Origin: Pseudogemmobacter sp044142105
Lineage (GTDB): Bacteria > Pseudomonadota > Alphaproteobacteria > Rhodobacterales > Rhodobacteraceae
DNA: 64,000 nt
Assembly (NCBI RefSeq): GCF_044142105.1
Contig: NZ_JBGTYM010000009.1
Location: 124,001 to 188,000 of the forward strand
Reading direction: 5' to 3'
Made by a program: the position numbers and the translations under genes. Position 1 is the stretch's first letter. Each line of letters starts with the position of its first letter. Shown piece by piece: positions 1-7,955 of this stretch. The notes beneath the pieces were generated by a model. That model had not been told where the DNA came from and ran no database searches. It worked only from the letters and a program-made list of their open reading frames with translations.

Positions 1-221
1 GGCCCAAGGCGGATCCGGCGCTTCTGGTCGATGACACCGTGACTCTGCCGATCCAGATCAACGGCAAGCGTCGCGCGGAAATCAGCGTGGCCAAAGACAT
101 GCCCGCGCCAGAGGTTGAAAAGCTGGCGCTGGCGCATGAGGATGTGATCAAGTTCCTGGCTGGTCAGCCGGTCAAGAAGATCATCGTCGTGCCGGGCCGC
201 ATCATCAATGTCGTCGTGTAA
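1..221 (+). CDS. leuS: leucyl-tRNA synthetase, C-terminal end (partial)
   Basis: The last 72 residues of a gene that begins before the window; the reading frame is open from base 3. The segment matches the C-terminal anticodon-binding end of class Ia leucyl-tRNA synthetase, with the motif VTLPIQINGKRR, a helix AKDMPAPEVEKLAL, and a final VKKIIVVPGRIINVVV. The enzyme charges tRNA-Leu with leucine in the cytoplasm. The next gene, lptE, starts 14 bases before this stop, and holA overlaps lptE, so the three are probably co-transcribed. This order is usual in alphaproteobacteria and supports the call. Confidence 0.95.
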   Translation, partial: PKADPALLVDDTVTLPIQINGKRRAEISVAKDMPAPEVEKLALAHEDVIKFLAGQPVKKIIVVPGRIINVVV

Positions 222-696
222 CCGCCGCCTGTTCCTGCTCTCGCCGCTGGCGCTTGCCGCCTGCGGCTTCACCCCCGCCTATGCGCCAGGGGGCGCGGCG
301 ACGCTGTTGACCAACACAGTGCGCGCCGCCGATCCGACCGACCGCAACGGTTTCGATTTCGTCGAGAGGATCGAGGAACGCATCGGCCGCCCGCAGGATC
401 ACCGCTATGATCTGGCCTATCGCATTCAGACCGAGGCGATCGGCGTCGGCCTGACTGCGGACAACAAGATCACCCGCTACAATCTCAAGGGCGTGATCGA
501 CTACACGCTGACCCGTGCCGGATCAGGCGAGAAAATCGCCTCGGGCCGGGTGCAAAGCTTTACCGCCTATGCCGCCACCGGATCGACCGTGGCGGGGCTG
601 GCTGCCGAGGAAGACGCCGCCACGCGGCTGATGCGCATTCTCGCCGACCAGATCGTCGCGCGTCTGATCGCCGAGGTTTCGGCGGCGCAGCAATGA
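208..696 (+). CDS. lptE: LPS assembly lipoprotein LptE
   Basis: A 162-residue lipoprotein. The signal peptide ends in a lipobox (LALAAC) with the lipidated Cys at residue 19, followed by GFTPAYAPGG, which is typical of alphaproteobacterial LptE. LptE plugs the LptD beta-barrel in the outer membrane and helps place lipopolysaccharide in the outer leaflet. The ATG lies inside the end of leuS (14-base overlap), and the stop overlaps the holA start by 4 bases, so translation is probably coupled. LptE sequences diverge strongly. The call rests on the lipobox, the size and the conserved position between leuS and holA. Confidence 0.88.
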   Translation: MSSCNRRLFLLSPLALAACGFTPAYAPGGAATLLTNTVRAADPTDRNGFDFVERIEERIGRPQDHRYDLAYRIQTEAIGVGLTADNKITRYNLKGVIDYTLTRAGSGEKIASGRVQSFTAYAATGSTVAGLAAEEDAATRLMRILADQIVARLIAEVSAAQQ

Positions 697-1694
697 TCCT
701 GCGCGGGGCCGATGCCAACCGCTATCTGGCCAAGCCCGACCCGGCCCGCCCGGGCCTGCTGATCTTTGGCGCCGATGCGATGCGGGTGGCGCTGAAGCGG
801 CAGGATGCGATTCTGGCGCTGGCGGGCCCCGATGCCGAGGCCGAGATGCGCCTGTCGCGCATCGCCGCGGGCGATCTGCGCCGCGATGGCTCGCTTCTCG
901 CCGATGCAATCAAGGAAGTGGGCTTCTTTCCCGGGCCGCGCGTCGCCTTTGCCGAAGACGCGACCGACGGGCTCGCCCCGGCCATCGCCACGGCGCTTGA
1001 GGCCTGGAAACCGGGCGATGCGACGATTGTGGTGACGGCGGGCGAGCTGAAGGGCAAGTCCGCGCTGAAGACCCTGTTCGAAAAGCATCCGGCTGCGGTC
1101 TGCATCGGCTTCTATGACGAGCCCCCCTCGCGCGAAGAGATCGAAGCCGAGCTGAAAAAGGCGGGGCTGACCCAGATCTCGCCCGAGGCGTTGGCCGATC
1201 TGCACACCCTTGGCCGCGCGCTGGACCCCGGCGATTTCCGCCAGACATTGCAAAAGCTGGCGCTCTACAAATGGCAGGATGCCACGCCCCTGCAACCTGC
1301 CGAAGTGACGGCGCTGGCGCCGTCTTCCATCGAGGCCGAGACCGATGACCTGACGCATGCGGTTGCAGAACGCAGCGCCGCGGCCGTTGGCGGGCTGATG
1401 CGACGGCTGGAAGGGCAGGGCGTGGGCGCGGTGGAAATCTGCATCGCGGCGACACGGCATTTCCGCGCCCTGCATACGGCCAAGGCCGATCCGGGCGGTC
1501 TGGCGAAGGCCCGCGTCTTCGGCACCCGACGCGACCGGATGCAGCGCCAGCTTGGCCAATGGCAGCTGCGCGCCCTGGAACAGGCGCTGGCAACGCTGGT
1601 GCAGACCGACCTTACGCTACGCTCCGCCTCACGCGCGCCCGGCCATGCGCTGATCGAACGCGCCCTGATCCGCATCGCGATGACGCGGGGCTGA
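693..1694 (+). CDS. holA: DNA polymerase III subunit delta
   Basis: A 333-residue protein of the size of HolA, the delta subunit of the clamp loader, which opens the beta sliding clamp and loads it on primed DNA. The N-terminal part is an AAA+-like fold without a functional Walker A, as is usual for delta. The C-terminal helical part, from about residue 200 (FRQTLQKLALYK ... LGQWQLRALEQALATLVQTDLTLRS), matches the collar domain that binds the other loader subunits. The ATG overlaps the lptE stop by 4 bases. The following gene is convergent, with only 18 bases between the stops. Confidence 0.93.
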   Translation: MILRGADANRYLAKPDPARPGLLIFGADAMRVALKRQDAILALAGPDAEAEMRLSRIAAGDLRRDGSLLADAIKEVGFFPGPRVAFAEDATDGLAPAIATALEAWKPGDATIVVTAGELKGKSALKTLFEKHPAAVCIGFYDEPPSREEIEAELKKAGLTQISPEALADLHTLGRALDPGDFRQTLQKLALYKWQDATPLQPAEVTALAPSSIEAETDDLTHAVAERSAAAVGGLMRRLEGQGVGAVEICIAATRHFRALHTAKADPGGLAKARVFGTRRDRMQRQLGQWQLRALEQALATLVQTDLTLRSASRAPGHALIERALIRIAMTRG

Positions 1695-1712
1695 TCCGTT
1701 CCGGCGCGCGGC

Positions 1713-3407
1713 TTACAGCGCCAGCGCCTCGGGCGTCAGCGCATACAGCCCCTCGGCCCCTTCGCGCGCTTCGGCCAGATACGCCGCATGGCGCGGCAGC
1801 AAGCGGCGGATCATCACCCGCGCCAGCGGCAGGCGGGCCGGATCGGCCAGCGCGGCCTTCAGATGGGCATGGCCGCCCAGAACCAGCGCGAACCCGGCCA
1901 GATAGGGCACGGCCCCGGCGAAACGGTCGTTCATCCCGGCGCCCAGCAGCGCCTCGGTTGTCCCGCGCAGCGTCTCGACCGCCTGCCAGATTTCTTCCGC
2001 CAGATCGGGCAGCGCCGCGCGGGCGGCGCGGGCATCCTGCTCGATCTCGCCGATCAGCCGGAAGGCCGCCTCGCCGCCATCGGCCAGCTTGCGGCCGACA
2101 AGGTCCATGGCCTGAATGCCGTTGGTGCCTTCATAGATCGCGGTGATCCGCACATCGCGCAGATATTGTGCGGCGCCGGTTTCCTCGATGAAGCCCATGC
2201 CGCCATGGACCTGCACGCCCGTATCGGCAACGCGGATGCCGACATCGGTGCCATAGGCCTTGGCGATGGGGGTCAAAAGCGCCGCCCGGGCCTGCCAATG
2301 GGCATCGCCGGTCGCAGTGGCCATGTCGCCGGCCTTGGCGCAGGCCAGCGCGATGGCGCGGGCGGCAAAGACCTCGGCCCGCGCCTCGGCCAGCATCCGC
2401 CGCACATCGGCATGGCCGATGATGCCGGGCACGCCTTCGGCTGTTGGCCCCTGCACCCGGTCCGCCGCGAAAGCCACCGCCTTTTGCAGCGCCGCCTCGG
2501 CCACGCCCACACCCTGCACCCCCACACCAAGGCGGGCGTTGTTCATCATGGTGAACATAGCCGCCATCCCCTTATGCGGCGCGCCGACCAGCCAACCCTT
2601 CGCCCCGTCGAACTGCATCACGCAGGTGGGGCTGCCGTGGATGCCCAGCTTGTGCTCAAGGCTCACCACCTTCAGGCTGTTGGCGACACCCGGATTGCCC
2701 TGATCGTCGGGCAGGAATTTCGGCACCAGGAACAGAGAGATACCCCGCGTTCCCGCCGCCCCGTCGGGCAGGCGTGCCAGCACAAGATGGCAGACATTGG
2801 ACACAAGGTCATTGTCGCCCCAGGTGATGAAGATCTTCTGCCCGGTGACGGCATAGCTGCCATCCTCCAGCGCCTCTGCCCGCGCCTTCAGCGCCCCCAC
2901 ATCGCTGCCCGCCTGCGGCTCGGTCAGGTTCATCGTGCCCGACCATTCGCCCGAAATCAGCCGGGGCAGATACAGCGCCTTGAGCGCGTCGCTGGCATGA
3001 TGCTCCAGCGCCTCGATCTGGCCCTGGGTCAGAAGCGGGTTCAGTTGCAGCGACAGGCAAGCGCCTGCGAGCATCTCGTTGACGCAGGTTGCCAGCACAT
3101 GCGGCAGGCCCATGCCGCCATATGCGGGGTTAGAGGACACGCCGATCCAGCCGCCCTCGGCGATCGCGCGATAGGCCTTGTCGAAACCGGGCGAAGACCG
3201 CACCACCCCGTTTTCCAGCCGTGCCGGGGTCAGGTCGCCCGCGCGGTTCACCGGGGCCACCACATCGTCGCACATCCGCGCCGCCTCGGTCAGGATCGCC
3301 GTCACGGTATCCCCGGTCGCTTCAGAGAAGCGGTCGGTCGCGGTGACATCGGCGAAGCCGACCACATGGTCCAGGATGAAGCGTTGGTCAGCGGCGGGGG
3401 CGGGCAT
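1713..3407 (-). CDS. acyl-CoA dehydrogenase with C-terminal extension
   Basis: A 564-residue FAD enzyme of the long acyl-CoA dehydrogenase group that carries an extra C-terminal helical domain (the type that includes DmdC-like enzymes). Visible family motifs are GSDVGALKA and YAVTGQKIFITWGD in the middle domain and YEGTNGIQAMDL near residue 435. The Glu of YEGT is the usual catalytic base. It should oxidise an acyl-CoA to the 2,3-enoyl-CoA and pass electrons to ETF; an ETF-quinone oxidoreductase lies at 32.2 kb. I chose the ATG giving MPAPAADQRF because similarity starts there; the frame is open 79 codons further upstream without a family match. The substrate cannot be told from sequence. Confidence 0.88.
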   Translation of the reverse strand: MPAPAADQRFILDHVVGFADVTATDRFSEATGDTVTAILTEAARMCDDVVAPVNRAGDLTPARLENGVVRSSPGFDKAYRAIAEGGWIGVSSNPAYGGMGLPHVLATCVNEMLAGACLSLQLNPLLTQGQIEALEHHASDALKALYLPRLISGEWSGTMNLTEPQAGSDVGALKARAEALEDGSYAVTGQKIFITWGDNDLVSNVCHLVLARLPDGAAGTRGISLFLVPKFLPDDQGNPGVANSLKVVSLEHKLGIHGSPTCVMQFDGAKGWLVGAPHKGMAAMFTMMNNARLGVGVQGVGVAEAALQKAVAFAADRVQGPTAEGVPGIIGHADVRRMLAEARAEVFAARAIALACAKAGDMATATGDAHWQARAALLTPIAKAYGTDVGIRVADTGVQVHGGMGFIEETGAAQYLRDVRITAIYEGTNGIQAMDLVGRKLADGGEAAFRLIGEIEQDARAARAALPDLAEEIWQAVETLRGTTEALLGAGMNDRFAGAVPYLAGFALVLGGHAHLKAALADPARLPLARVMIRRLLPRHAAYLAEAREGAEGLYALTPEALAL

Positions 3408-3520
3408 GGTCAACCTCTGGTCGTGGCAGCAATTGGGCGCGGGCTTGTGAACCGATGGCGGCTCGACTAAGGGGCAGGCTAGCCCAGATCGCAACCCCTT
3501 CAAGCCGGACGCTGCGTCAG

Positions 3521-4468
3521 ATGGACAGAACCGAGACCTTGGTGGCAGACGATTCCGGCGTTGCTCGGGCAGCCGCGCTGCTGCGTGCTGGCGCGTTGGT
3601 CGCCTTTCCGACCGAGACGGTCTATGGCCTGGGCGGCGATGCAAGAAACGACACGGCGGTCGCGCACATCTTCGAGGCCAAGGGGCGGCCCCGCTTCAAC
3701 CCCTTGATTGCGCATGTCGCCGATCTGGACGGGGCCGAGGTGCTGGCGGTGTTCGACCCGCAGGCCCGCGCCATTGCCCAGGCCTTCTGGCCCGGCCCGC
3801 TGACACTGGTTCTGCCGCTGCGGCCCGAGGCCGGGGTGTCGCCCTTGGTCACGGCGGGGCATGAGACAATTGCCGTCCGCCTGCCCGCGCATCCTTTGGC
3901 CCGCGCGCTGCTGCGCGCCTTCGGCGGGCCGCTGGCCGCCCCTTCGGCCAATCCTTCGGGCCGCGTCTCGCCCACGCGGGCCGAGCATGTTCTGGCGGGC
4001 CTGTCGGGCCGGATCGCCGCTGTGCTGGATGGCGGGCCCTGCGCGGTGGGGGTGGAAAGCACGATCCTGTCGCTGGGGCCAGAGCCACGCCTGCTGAGAC
4101 CGGGCGGCATTCCGGCCGAGGTGCTGGAAGAGGCCCTGGGCCGCCCGCTGCCCCTGGGCGGCAGCGAGACCGCGCCCAACGCGCCGGGGCAGCTTGCCTC
4201 GCATTACGCGCCGGGGGCGGCAGTGCGGCTGGGCGCCCATGCGGCGGAGACGGGCGAAATCCTGATCGGCTTCGGGCCGGTGAGAGGAGATCTGACGCTT
4301 TCCGCCACTGGCGATCTGGTCGAGGCGGCGGCGAGCCTGTTCCACATCCTGCGCGAAGCCGATGTTCTAGCCGGGCCAGAGGGACGCATCGCCTTTGCGC
4401 CCGTGCCGGAGCGGGGCCTGGGCCGGGCGATCAACGACCGGCTGCGCCGGGCCGCCGCCCCGCGCTGA
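3521..4468 (+). CDS. sua5: L-threonylcarbamoyladenylate synthase (Sua5/YrdC)
   Basis: A 315-residue protein with a full YrdC domain (FPTETVYGLGGDARN, KGRPRFNPLIAHV, SANPSGRVSPT) and the C-terminal Sua5 extension, including the linker motif QLASHYAPGAAVRL. It makes threonylcarbamoyl-AMP from threonine, bicarbonate and ATP, the first step of the t6A37 modification of ANN-decoding tRNAs. The start is set at MDRTETLVADD. An upstream in-frame ATG at 3455 would add 22 residues that do not fit the family. It is divergent from the acyl-CoA dehydrogenase (113 bases between starts) and convergent with the GST gene (1 base between stops). Confidence 0.93.
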   Translation: MDRTETLVADDSGVARAAALLRAGALVAFPTETVYGLGGDARNDTAVAHIFEAKGRPRFNPLIAHVADLDGAEVLAVFDPQARAIAQAFWPGPLTLVLPLRPEAGVSPLVTAGHETIAVRLPAHPLARALLRAFGGPLAAPSANPSGRVSPTRAEHVLAGLSGRIAAVLDGGPCAVGVESTILSLGPEPRLLRPGGIPAEVLEEALGRPLPLGGSETAPNAPGQLASHYAPGAAVRLGAHAAETGEILIGFGPVRGDLTLSATGDLVEAAASLFHILREADVLAGPEGRIAFAPVPERGLGRAINDRLRRAAAPR

Positions 4469-4469
4469 G

Positions 4470-5165
4470 TTAGGTCCGCGACGGAATGTTGATCGCGCGC
4501 TGCACTGCAGGGCGGGCGAGGAAGCGGTCAAGATAGCCGGGCACGTTCTTGAGGCTGCCCCAGCCCGCGATATCCGCCGCCTTGTAGAAATCGCGCAGGC
4601 CGCGCAGCCAGGGGCCGATGGCCATATCGGCGATGGAATAGTCGCCGGCCACCCAGTCGCGCCCTTCCAGCGCGCCGTCCAGCACTTTCAGCAGACGCTC
4701 GGCCTCGGCGCGGTAGCGCTCCTTCGGGCGCGGGTCCTCGATCTCTTTCCCGGCGAAGTGGTGGAAAAAGCCCAGCTGGCCGAACATCGGCCCGATGCCG
4801 CCCATCTGGAACATCAGCCATTGGATCACCTCCCAGCGGTTGTCTTGCGGCAGGAATTTCCCTGATTTTTCGGCCAGATACATCAGGATCGCGCCGCTTT
4901 CGAACAGGGTCAGCGGCTTGCCGCCCGGACCCTGCGGATCAAGGATGGCGGGGATCTTGTTGTTGGGATTCAGCGACAGGAATTCCGGGCTGAACTGGTC
5001 ACTCGTCGCGAAACTGATGAGATGGGCGTCGTAGGGCAGCCCCGTCTCTTCCAGCATCAGCGAAACCTTGATGCCGTTCGGCGTGGGCAGTGAGTAAAGC
5101 TGGATCGCACCGGGTGTGCGCGGCGCCCAGCGGCTGGTGATCGGAAAATCGGCAAGCGCGTTCAT
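4470..5165 (-). CDS. glutathione S-transferase family protein (YfcG/YghU-like)
   Basis: A 231-residue cytoplasmic protein. An N-terminal thioredoxin-fold GST domain (IQLYSLPTPNGIKVSLMLEETGLPY, NPNNKIPAI, FESGAILMYLAEKSG) is followed by an all-helical C-terminal domain (WLMFQMGGIGPMFGQLGFF, YSIADMAIGPWL). The TPNGIK segment and the QMGGIGPMFGQ motif are typical of the YfcG/YghU (Ure2p-like) class, whose characterised members act as glutathione-dependent disulfide reductases or peroxidases. Start MNALADFP was preferred over an alternative 7 codons upstream. It is divergent from mscL, and a candidate operator array lies in the shared 150-base intergenic region. Confidence 0.88.
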   Translation of the reverse strand: MNALADFPITSRWAPRTPGAIQLYSLPTPNGIKVSLMLEETGLPYDAHLISFATSDQFSPEFLSLNPNNKIPAILDPQGPGGKPLTLFESGAILMYLAEKSGKFLPQDNRWEVIQWLMFQMGGIGPMFGQLGFFHHFAGKEIEDPRPKERYRAEAERLLKVLDGALEGRDWVAGDYSIADMAIGPWLRGLRDFYKAADIAGWGSLKNVPGYLDRFLARPAVQRAINIPSRT

Positions 5166-5181
5166 GGCGGGTCCCTCGCAT

Positions 5182-5260
5182 GGCACAGGTCTCAGATAAG
5201 CAGAATTTCCCCGTTAAGAAGTGGCTAAACCTGTGCGATATTAAGGGCGCGCCTGTGCGA
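5182..5260. promoter_or_regulatory. three CCTGTGC elements between the divergent GST and mscL genes
   Basis: GCACAGGT (5183-5190) and its exact inverse ACCTGTGC (5229-5236) form an 8-bp inverted repeat. A further copy at 5252-5260 makes a direct repeat of CCTGTGCGA (5230-5238 and 5252-5260) with a 22-bp period, close to two helical turns. The repeats are seen directly. That they bind a regulator of the GST or mscL promoter is inference. Confidence 0.4.
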
Positions 5261-5315
5261 CGGCGCATGGGACAGCGCGTCCGGGTAGAGGCCGGGCCGT
5301 CAAGGGGACAGTAGA

Positions 5316-5687
5316 ATGATAAATGAATTCAAGGCTTTCATCGCAAAGGGCAATGTGCTTGACCTTGCCGTCGGGATCATCATCGGGGCGGCCTTCACCG
5401 CCATCGTGACCTCGCTGGTGGACGATCTGGTCAATCCGCTTCTGGGCCTGGTCATCGGCGGCATCGACTTCAGCTCGATCAGCTTCGGTCTGGGCGATGC
5501 CCAGTTCATGATCGGCAACTTCATCAATGCCGTGATCAAGTTCCTGATCATCGCCTGGGTCGTGTTCCTGCTGGTCAAGGCCGTGAACCGCATGATGCCG
5601 AAGAAGGTCGAACAACCCGCGCCGCCGCCCGGCCCGACCGAGACGCAGCTTCTCCAGGAAATCCTGCTCGAGCTTAAGAAGAAGTGA
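5316..5687 (+). CDS. mscL: large-conductance mechanosensitive channel MscL
   Basis: A 123-residue inner-membrane protein. It shows the N-terminal amphipathic helix (MINEFKAFIAKGNVLDLAVG), TM1 (IIIGAAFTAIVTSLVDDLVNPLLGL), a periplasmic loop, TM2 (NAVIKFLIIAWVVFLLVKAVNRM) and a charged cytoplasmic C-terminal helix. The homopentamer opens under membrane tension and releases solutes during hypo-osmotic shock. Length and motifs are standard for the family. A purine-rich ribosome site (AAGGGGA) precedes the ATG, and a strong terminator follows the stop immediately, so the gene is monocistronic. Confidence 0.97.
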   Translation: MINEFKAFIAKGNVLDLAVGIIIGAAFTAIVTSLVDDLVNPLLGLVIGGIDFSSISFGLGDAQFMIGNFINAVIKFLIIAWVVFLLVKAVNRMMPKKVEQPAPPPGPTETQLLQEILLELKKK

Positions 5688-5692
5688 AGAGC

Positions 5693-5723
5693 AAGGCCCG
5701 CCGCAGTCCCGGCGGGCCTTTTT
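5693..5723 (+). terminator. rho-independent terminator of mscL
   Basis: A perfect 10-bp stem AAGGCCCGCC / GGCGGGCCTT with an 8-base loop, followed by T residues, begins 6 bases after the mscL stop. It may also slow transcripts coming from ald on the other strand, although the U-tract in that direction is weak. Confidence 0.9.
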
Positions 5724-5734
5724 CCTCGAGGCGG

Positions 5735-6853
5735 TCAGAGGTTCAGCGCCTCGGCGGCGGGGATCGACGGCAGGCCCAGCGCGGCGCCGACCGCCGCATA
5801 GGTCAGCTTGCCCGCATGGACATTCAATCCGTTCAAGAGGTGCCGGTCCTCGGCGCAGGCGCGTTTCCAGCCCTTGTTCGCCAAGGCGATCATGAAGGGA
5901 AGCGTCGCGTTTCCAAGGGCTTGGGTCGAGGTGCGCGCTACGGCGCCGGGCATGTTCGCGACGCAATAGTGCAGGATGCCGTCGACTTCGTAGATCGGGT
6001 CCTGGTGGGTGGTGGCGCGGCTGGTCTCGAAACACCCGCCCTGGTCGATGGCAACGTCGACCAAGGCCGCGCCGGGCTTCAACTCCTTGAGCTGGGCCTT
6101 CGAGATCAGCTTGGGCGCCGCGGCGCCAGGGATCAGAACCGCGCCGATGATCATGTCGGACTCGCGCGCCAGCGCGATGGTGGTGGCGGCGCTGGCATAG
6201 GCGTTCTTGAAGGTGCCGCCATAGACATCGTCCAGATATTTCAAACGGTTGATCGAGCGGTCGATGACGGTGACATCTGCGCCCATCCCCGCTGCGACGC
6301 GGCCTGCATGGGTGCCGACGACGCCGCCGCCGATGACAAGGACCTTGGCCGGCAGCACGCCCGGCACGCCGCCCAGAAGGACGCCGCGGCCGCCATTGGC
6401 CTTTTGCAGCGTCCAGGCGCCGACTTGCGGGGCAAGCTTGCCGGCCACTTCGGACATCGGGGCCAGCAGCGGCAACCCGCCGCGGTCATCGGTGACGGTT
6501 TCATAGGCGATGCAGGTGGCGCCGCTGGCGAGCAGATCCTTGGTCTGGGCCGGATCGGGGGCGAGGTGCAGATATGTGAAGAGAACCTGGCCCGGCCGCA
6601 ACATCTTGCGTTCGCCAGCCTGGGGTTCCTTGACCTTCACGATCATGTCGGCCTGGGCGAAGACCTCTTCCGCCGTGCCAAGGATCTTGGCCCCGGCCGC
6701 CGTGTAGTCGGCGTCGGTGAAGCCCGCGCCAAGACCCGCACCGGACTGGATTACCACGTCATGCCCGTGGGTTACGGCCTCGCGGGCGGCGTCGGGGATC
6801 ATGCCGACGCGGAATTCCTGCGGTTTGATTTCTTTTGGACAACCGATTTTCAT
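5735..6853 (-). CDS. ald: alanine dehydrogenase
   Basis: A 372-residue cytoplasmic enzyme, the normal length for Ald. It has the N-terminal MKIGCPKEIKPQEFRVGMIP, the substrate-site segment MIVKVKEPQ, the NAD-binding glycine motif VLVIGGGVVGTHAGRVA, and the C-terminal INGL/NVHAGKLTY region. It interconverts L-alanine with pyruvate and ammonia using NAD. The start is fixed by a strong ribosome site (GGGAGG) 6 bases before the ATG; 42 in-frame codons upstream do not resemble the family. It is divergent from an Lrp-family gene, the usual arrangement for AldR-type control by amino acids. Confidence 0.96.
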   Translation of the reverse strand: MKIGCPKEIKPQEFRVGMIPDAAREAVTHGHDVVIQSGAGLGAGFTDADYTAAGAKILGTAEEVFAQADMIVKVKEPQAGERKMLRPGQVLFTYLHLAPDPAQTKDLLASGATCIAYETVTDDRGGLPLLAPMSEVAGKLAPQVGAWTLQKANGGRGVLLGGVPGVLPAKVLVIGGGVVGTHAGRVAAGMGADVTVIDRSINRLKYLDDVYGGTFKNAYASAATTIALARESDMIIGAVLIPGAAAPKLISKAQLKELKPGAALVDVAIDQGGCFETSRATTHQDPIYEVDGILHYCVANMPGAVARTSTQALGNATLPFMIALANKGWKRACAEDRHLLNGLNVHAGKLTYAAVGAALGLPSIPAAEALNL

Positions 6854-6961
6854 GCGTTCCTCCCTGCGGGCCGCACGGGTGACCGGGGCCCCTGTGGCGA
6901 TCATCCTGATCGCTTTGCGGCGCCGATGCTTTGAAATCTTGCTGGCGTGGCGGGCATCTGT

Positions 6962-6976
6962 TCGAATATTCTTCGA
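6962..6976. promoter_or_regulatory. candidate Lrp-type operator in the ald-lrp intergenic region
   Basis: TCGAA-N5-TTCGA is a perfect 15-bp inverted repeat in an AT-rich patch (contains GAATATTC). It lies 30 bases before the lrp start and about 110 bases upstream of ald, where a divergent regulator would be expected to bind. Function is inferred from position. Confidence 0.45.
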
Positions 6977-7006
6977 CAAAATGGCTAAGCAGTCGAAGGA
7001 AACGCC

Positions 7007-7471
7007 GTGTCTTCCGATCTGGACGCAACCGACCGCCGCATTCTTGCTGCATTGCAGAATGATGGGCGCATGACCAACGCCGATCTGGCCGAACGGGTGA
7101 ACCTGTCACCCTCGGCCTGTCACAGGCGGGTGCAGCGGCTGGAGGAAGAGGGGTTCATCGCCGGATATGTGGCGCTGCTGGACCCGCGCCGCATGGGCCT
7201 TCAGACAACGGTTTTTGTCGAGATCACATTGGAATCACAGGCAGAAGATCTGCTCGACGCGTTCGAGCAGCAGGTGGCGCGGGTGCCGGAAGTGCTGGAA
7301 TGCCACCTTACGGCGGGGACGGCGGATTACCTGCTGAAAGTCGCGGTGGGCGATACGGAAGACTTTGCGCGGCTGCACCGTCGGTTCCTGTCGCGGCTGC
7401 CGGGGGTGGCAAAGATGCAGTCGAGTTTCTCGCTCAAGACCGTCGTCAAGACCACGGCGCTGCCGGTCTGA
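7007..7471 (+). CDS. Lrp/AsnC family transcriptional regulator
   Basis: A 154-residue protein with an N-terminal winged helix-turn-helix (LDATDRRILAALQNDGRMTN, then LAERVNLSPSACHRRVQRLE) and a C-terminal RAM ligand-binding domain (FIAGYVALLDPRRMG, VPEVLECHLTAGTADYLLKV). Such proteins form octamers and sense amino acids. Because it is divergent from ald, it is probably the alanine-responsive activator of alanine dehydrogenase (AldR role). The start is GTG, fixed by AAGGA 6 bases upstream. Confidence 0.93.
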   Translation: MSSDLDATDRRILAALQNDGRMTNADLAERVNLSPSACHRRVQRLEEEGFIAGYVALLDPRRMGLQTTVFVEITLESQAEDLLDAFEQQVARVPEVLECHLTAGTADYLLKVAVGDTEDFARLHRRFLSRLPGVAKMQSSFSLKTVVKTTALPV

Positions 7472-7487
7472 CCAAGGTCCGAGAGGC

Positions 7488-7539
7488 GTCTTCCAAAGGT
7501 CTTCCGAACGTCTTCCAAACGTCTTCCGCTTTGTCTTCC
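7488..7539. repeat. five GTCTTCC heptamers with 11-bp phasing
   Basis: Identical GTCTTCC heptamers begin at 7488, 7499, 7510, 7521 and 7533, with start-to-start distances of 11, 11, 11 and 12 bases, in the gap between the lrp stop and arsR. The spacers share AA(A/C) at two of four positions. The array is noncoding in the accepted gene model. The regular phasing would put all copies on one face of the helix. No known element is recognised. Confidence 0.6.
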
Positions 7540-7595
7540 GCCGCGCGGCATTTTCCGACCCCATATTGCGCCCTGTCATGCGCCTGTCACATCGC

Positions 7596-7611
7596 TTCGA
7601 TATTTCCCGAA
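7596..7611. promoter_or_regulatory. possible ArsR operator
   Basis: TTCG-N8-CGAA in an AT-rich stretch directly abuts the chosen arsR start. ArsR-family repressors usually bind short imperfect palindromes over their own promoters. The arms are only 4 bp, so this is a weak candidate based on position. Confidence 0.3.
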
Positions 7612-7613
7612 TC

Positions 7614-7946
7614 ATGGAAACGATCCGCGCCCTGTCCTGTCTGTCCGCCCTGTCGCATGCCTCGCGGCTGGAGGTGTTCCGCCTGCTGGTCCAGACCGGA
7701 CCCGGGGGCCTTGCGGCGGGCGAGATCGCGCGGCGGCTGGATCTGCCACCCTCGACCCTGTCCACCCACCTGGCGCTGCTGGAAGGGGCTGGGCTGCTGG
7801 CCGCCGCGCGTGAAGGCCGGGTGATCCGCTATTCTGCCGATCTGGAGGGCATCCGTGCCCTGGTCGGCTGGCTGTTGCAGGATTGCTGCGGCGGCGCCCC
7901 GGAAACCTGCGCGCCGATCCTGGAGAAGATCGGCTGCGCCTGCTGA
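7614..7946 (+). CDS. arsR: ArsR family metalloregulator
   Basis: A 110-residue winged helix repressor: ALSCLSALSHASRLEVFRLLV, the recognition helix IARRLDLPPSTLSTHLALLEGAG, and the wing AAAREGRVIRYSA. The C-terminal tail carries cysteines in DCCGGAPETC and again in GCAC, matching the C-terminal arsenite site of the proteobacterial ArsR2 type. It should leave its operator on binding As(III). The ATG giving METIRALS fits the family length; another in-frame ATG at 7578 would add 12 residues. It is followed after 9 bases by arsC, so it is the first gene of the ars operon. Confidence 0.9.
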   Translation: METIRALSCLSALSHASRLEVFRLLVQTGPGGLAAGEIARRLDLPPSTLSTHLALLEGAGLLAAAREGRVIRYSADLEGIRALVGWLLQDCCGGAPETCAPILEKIGCAC

Positions 7947-7955
7947 GAGACCTTG

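Noticed and set aside
7488..7539. The phased heptamers as a CRISPR array
   Set aside because: Repeats are 7 bases with 4-5-base spacers, far too short, and no cas gene is present.
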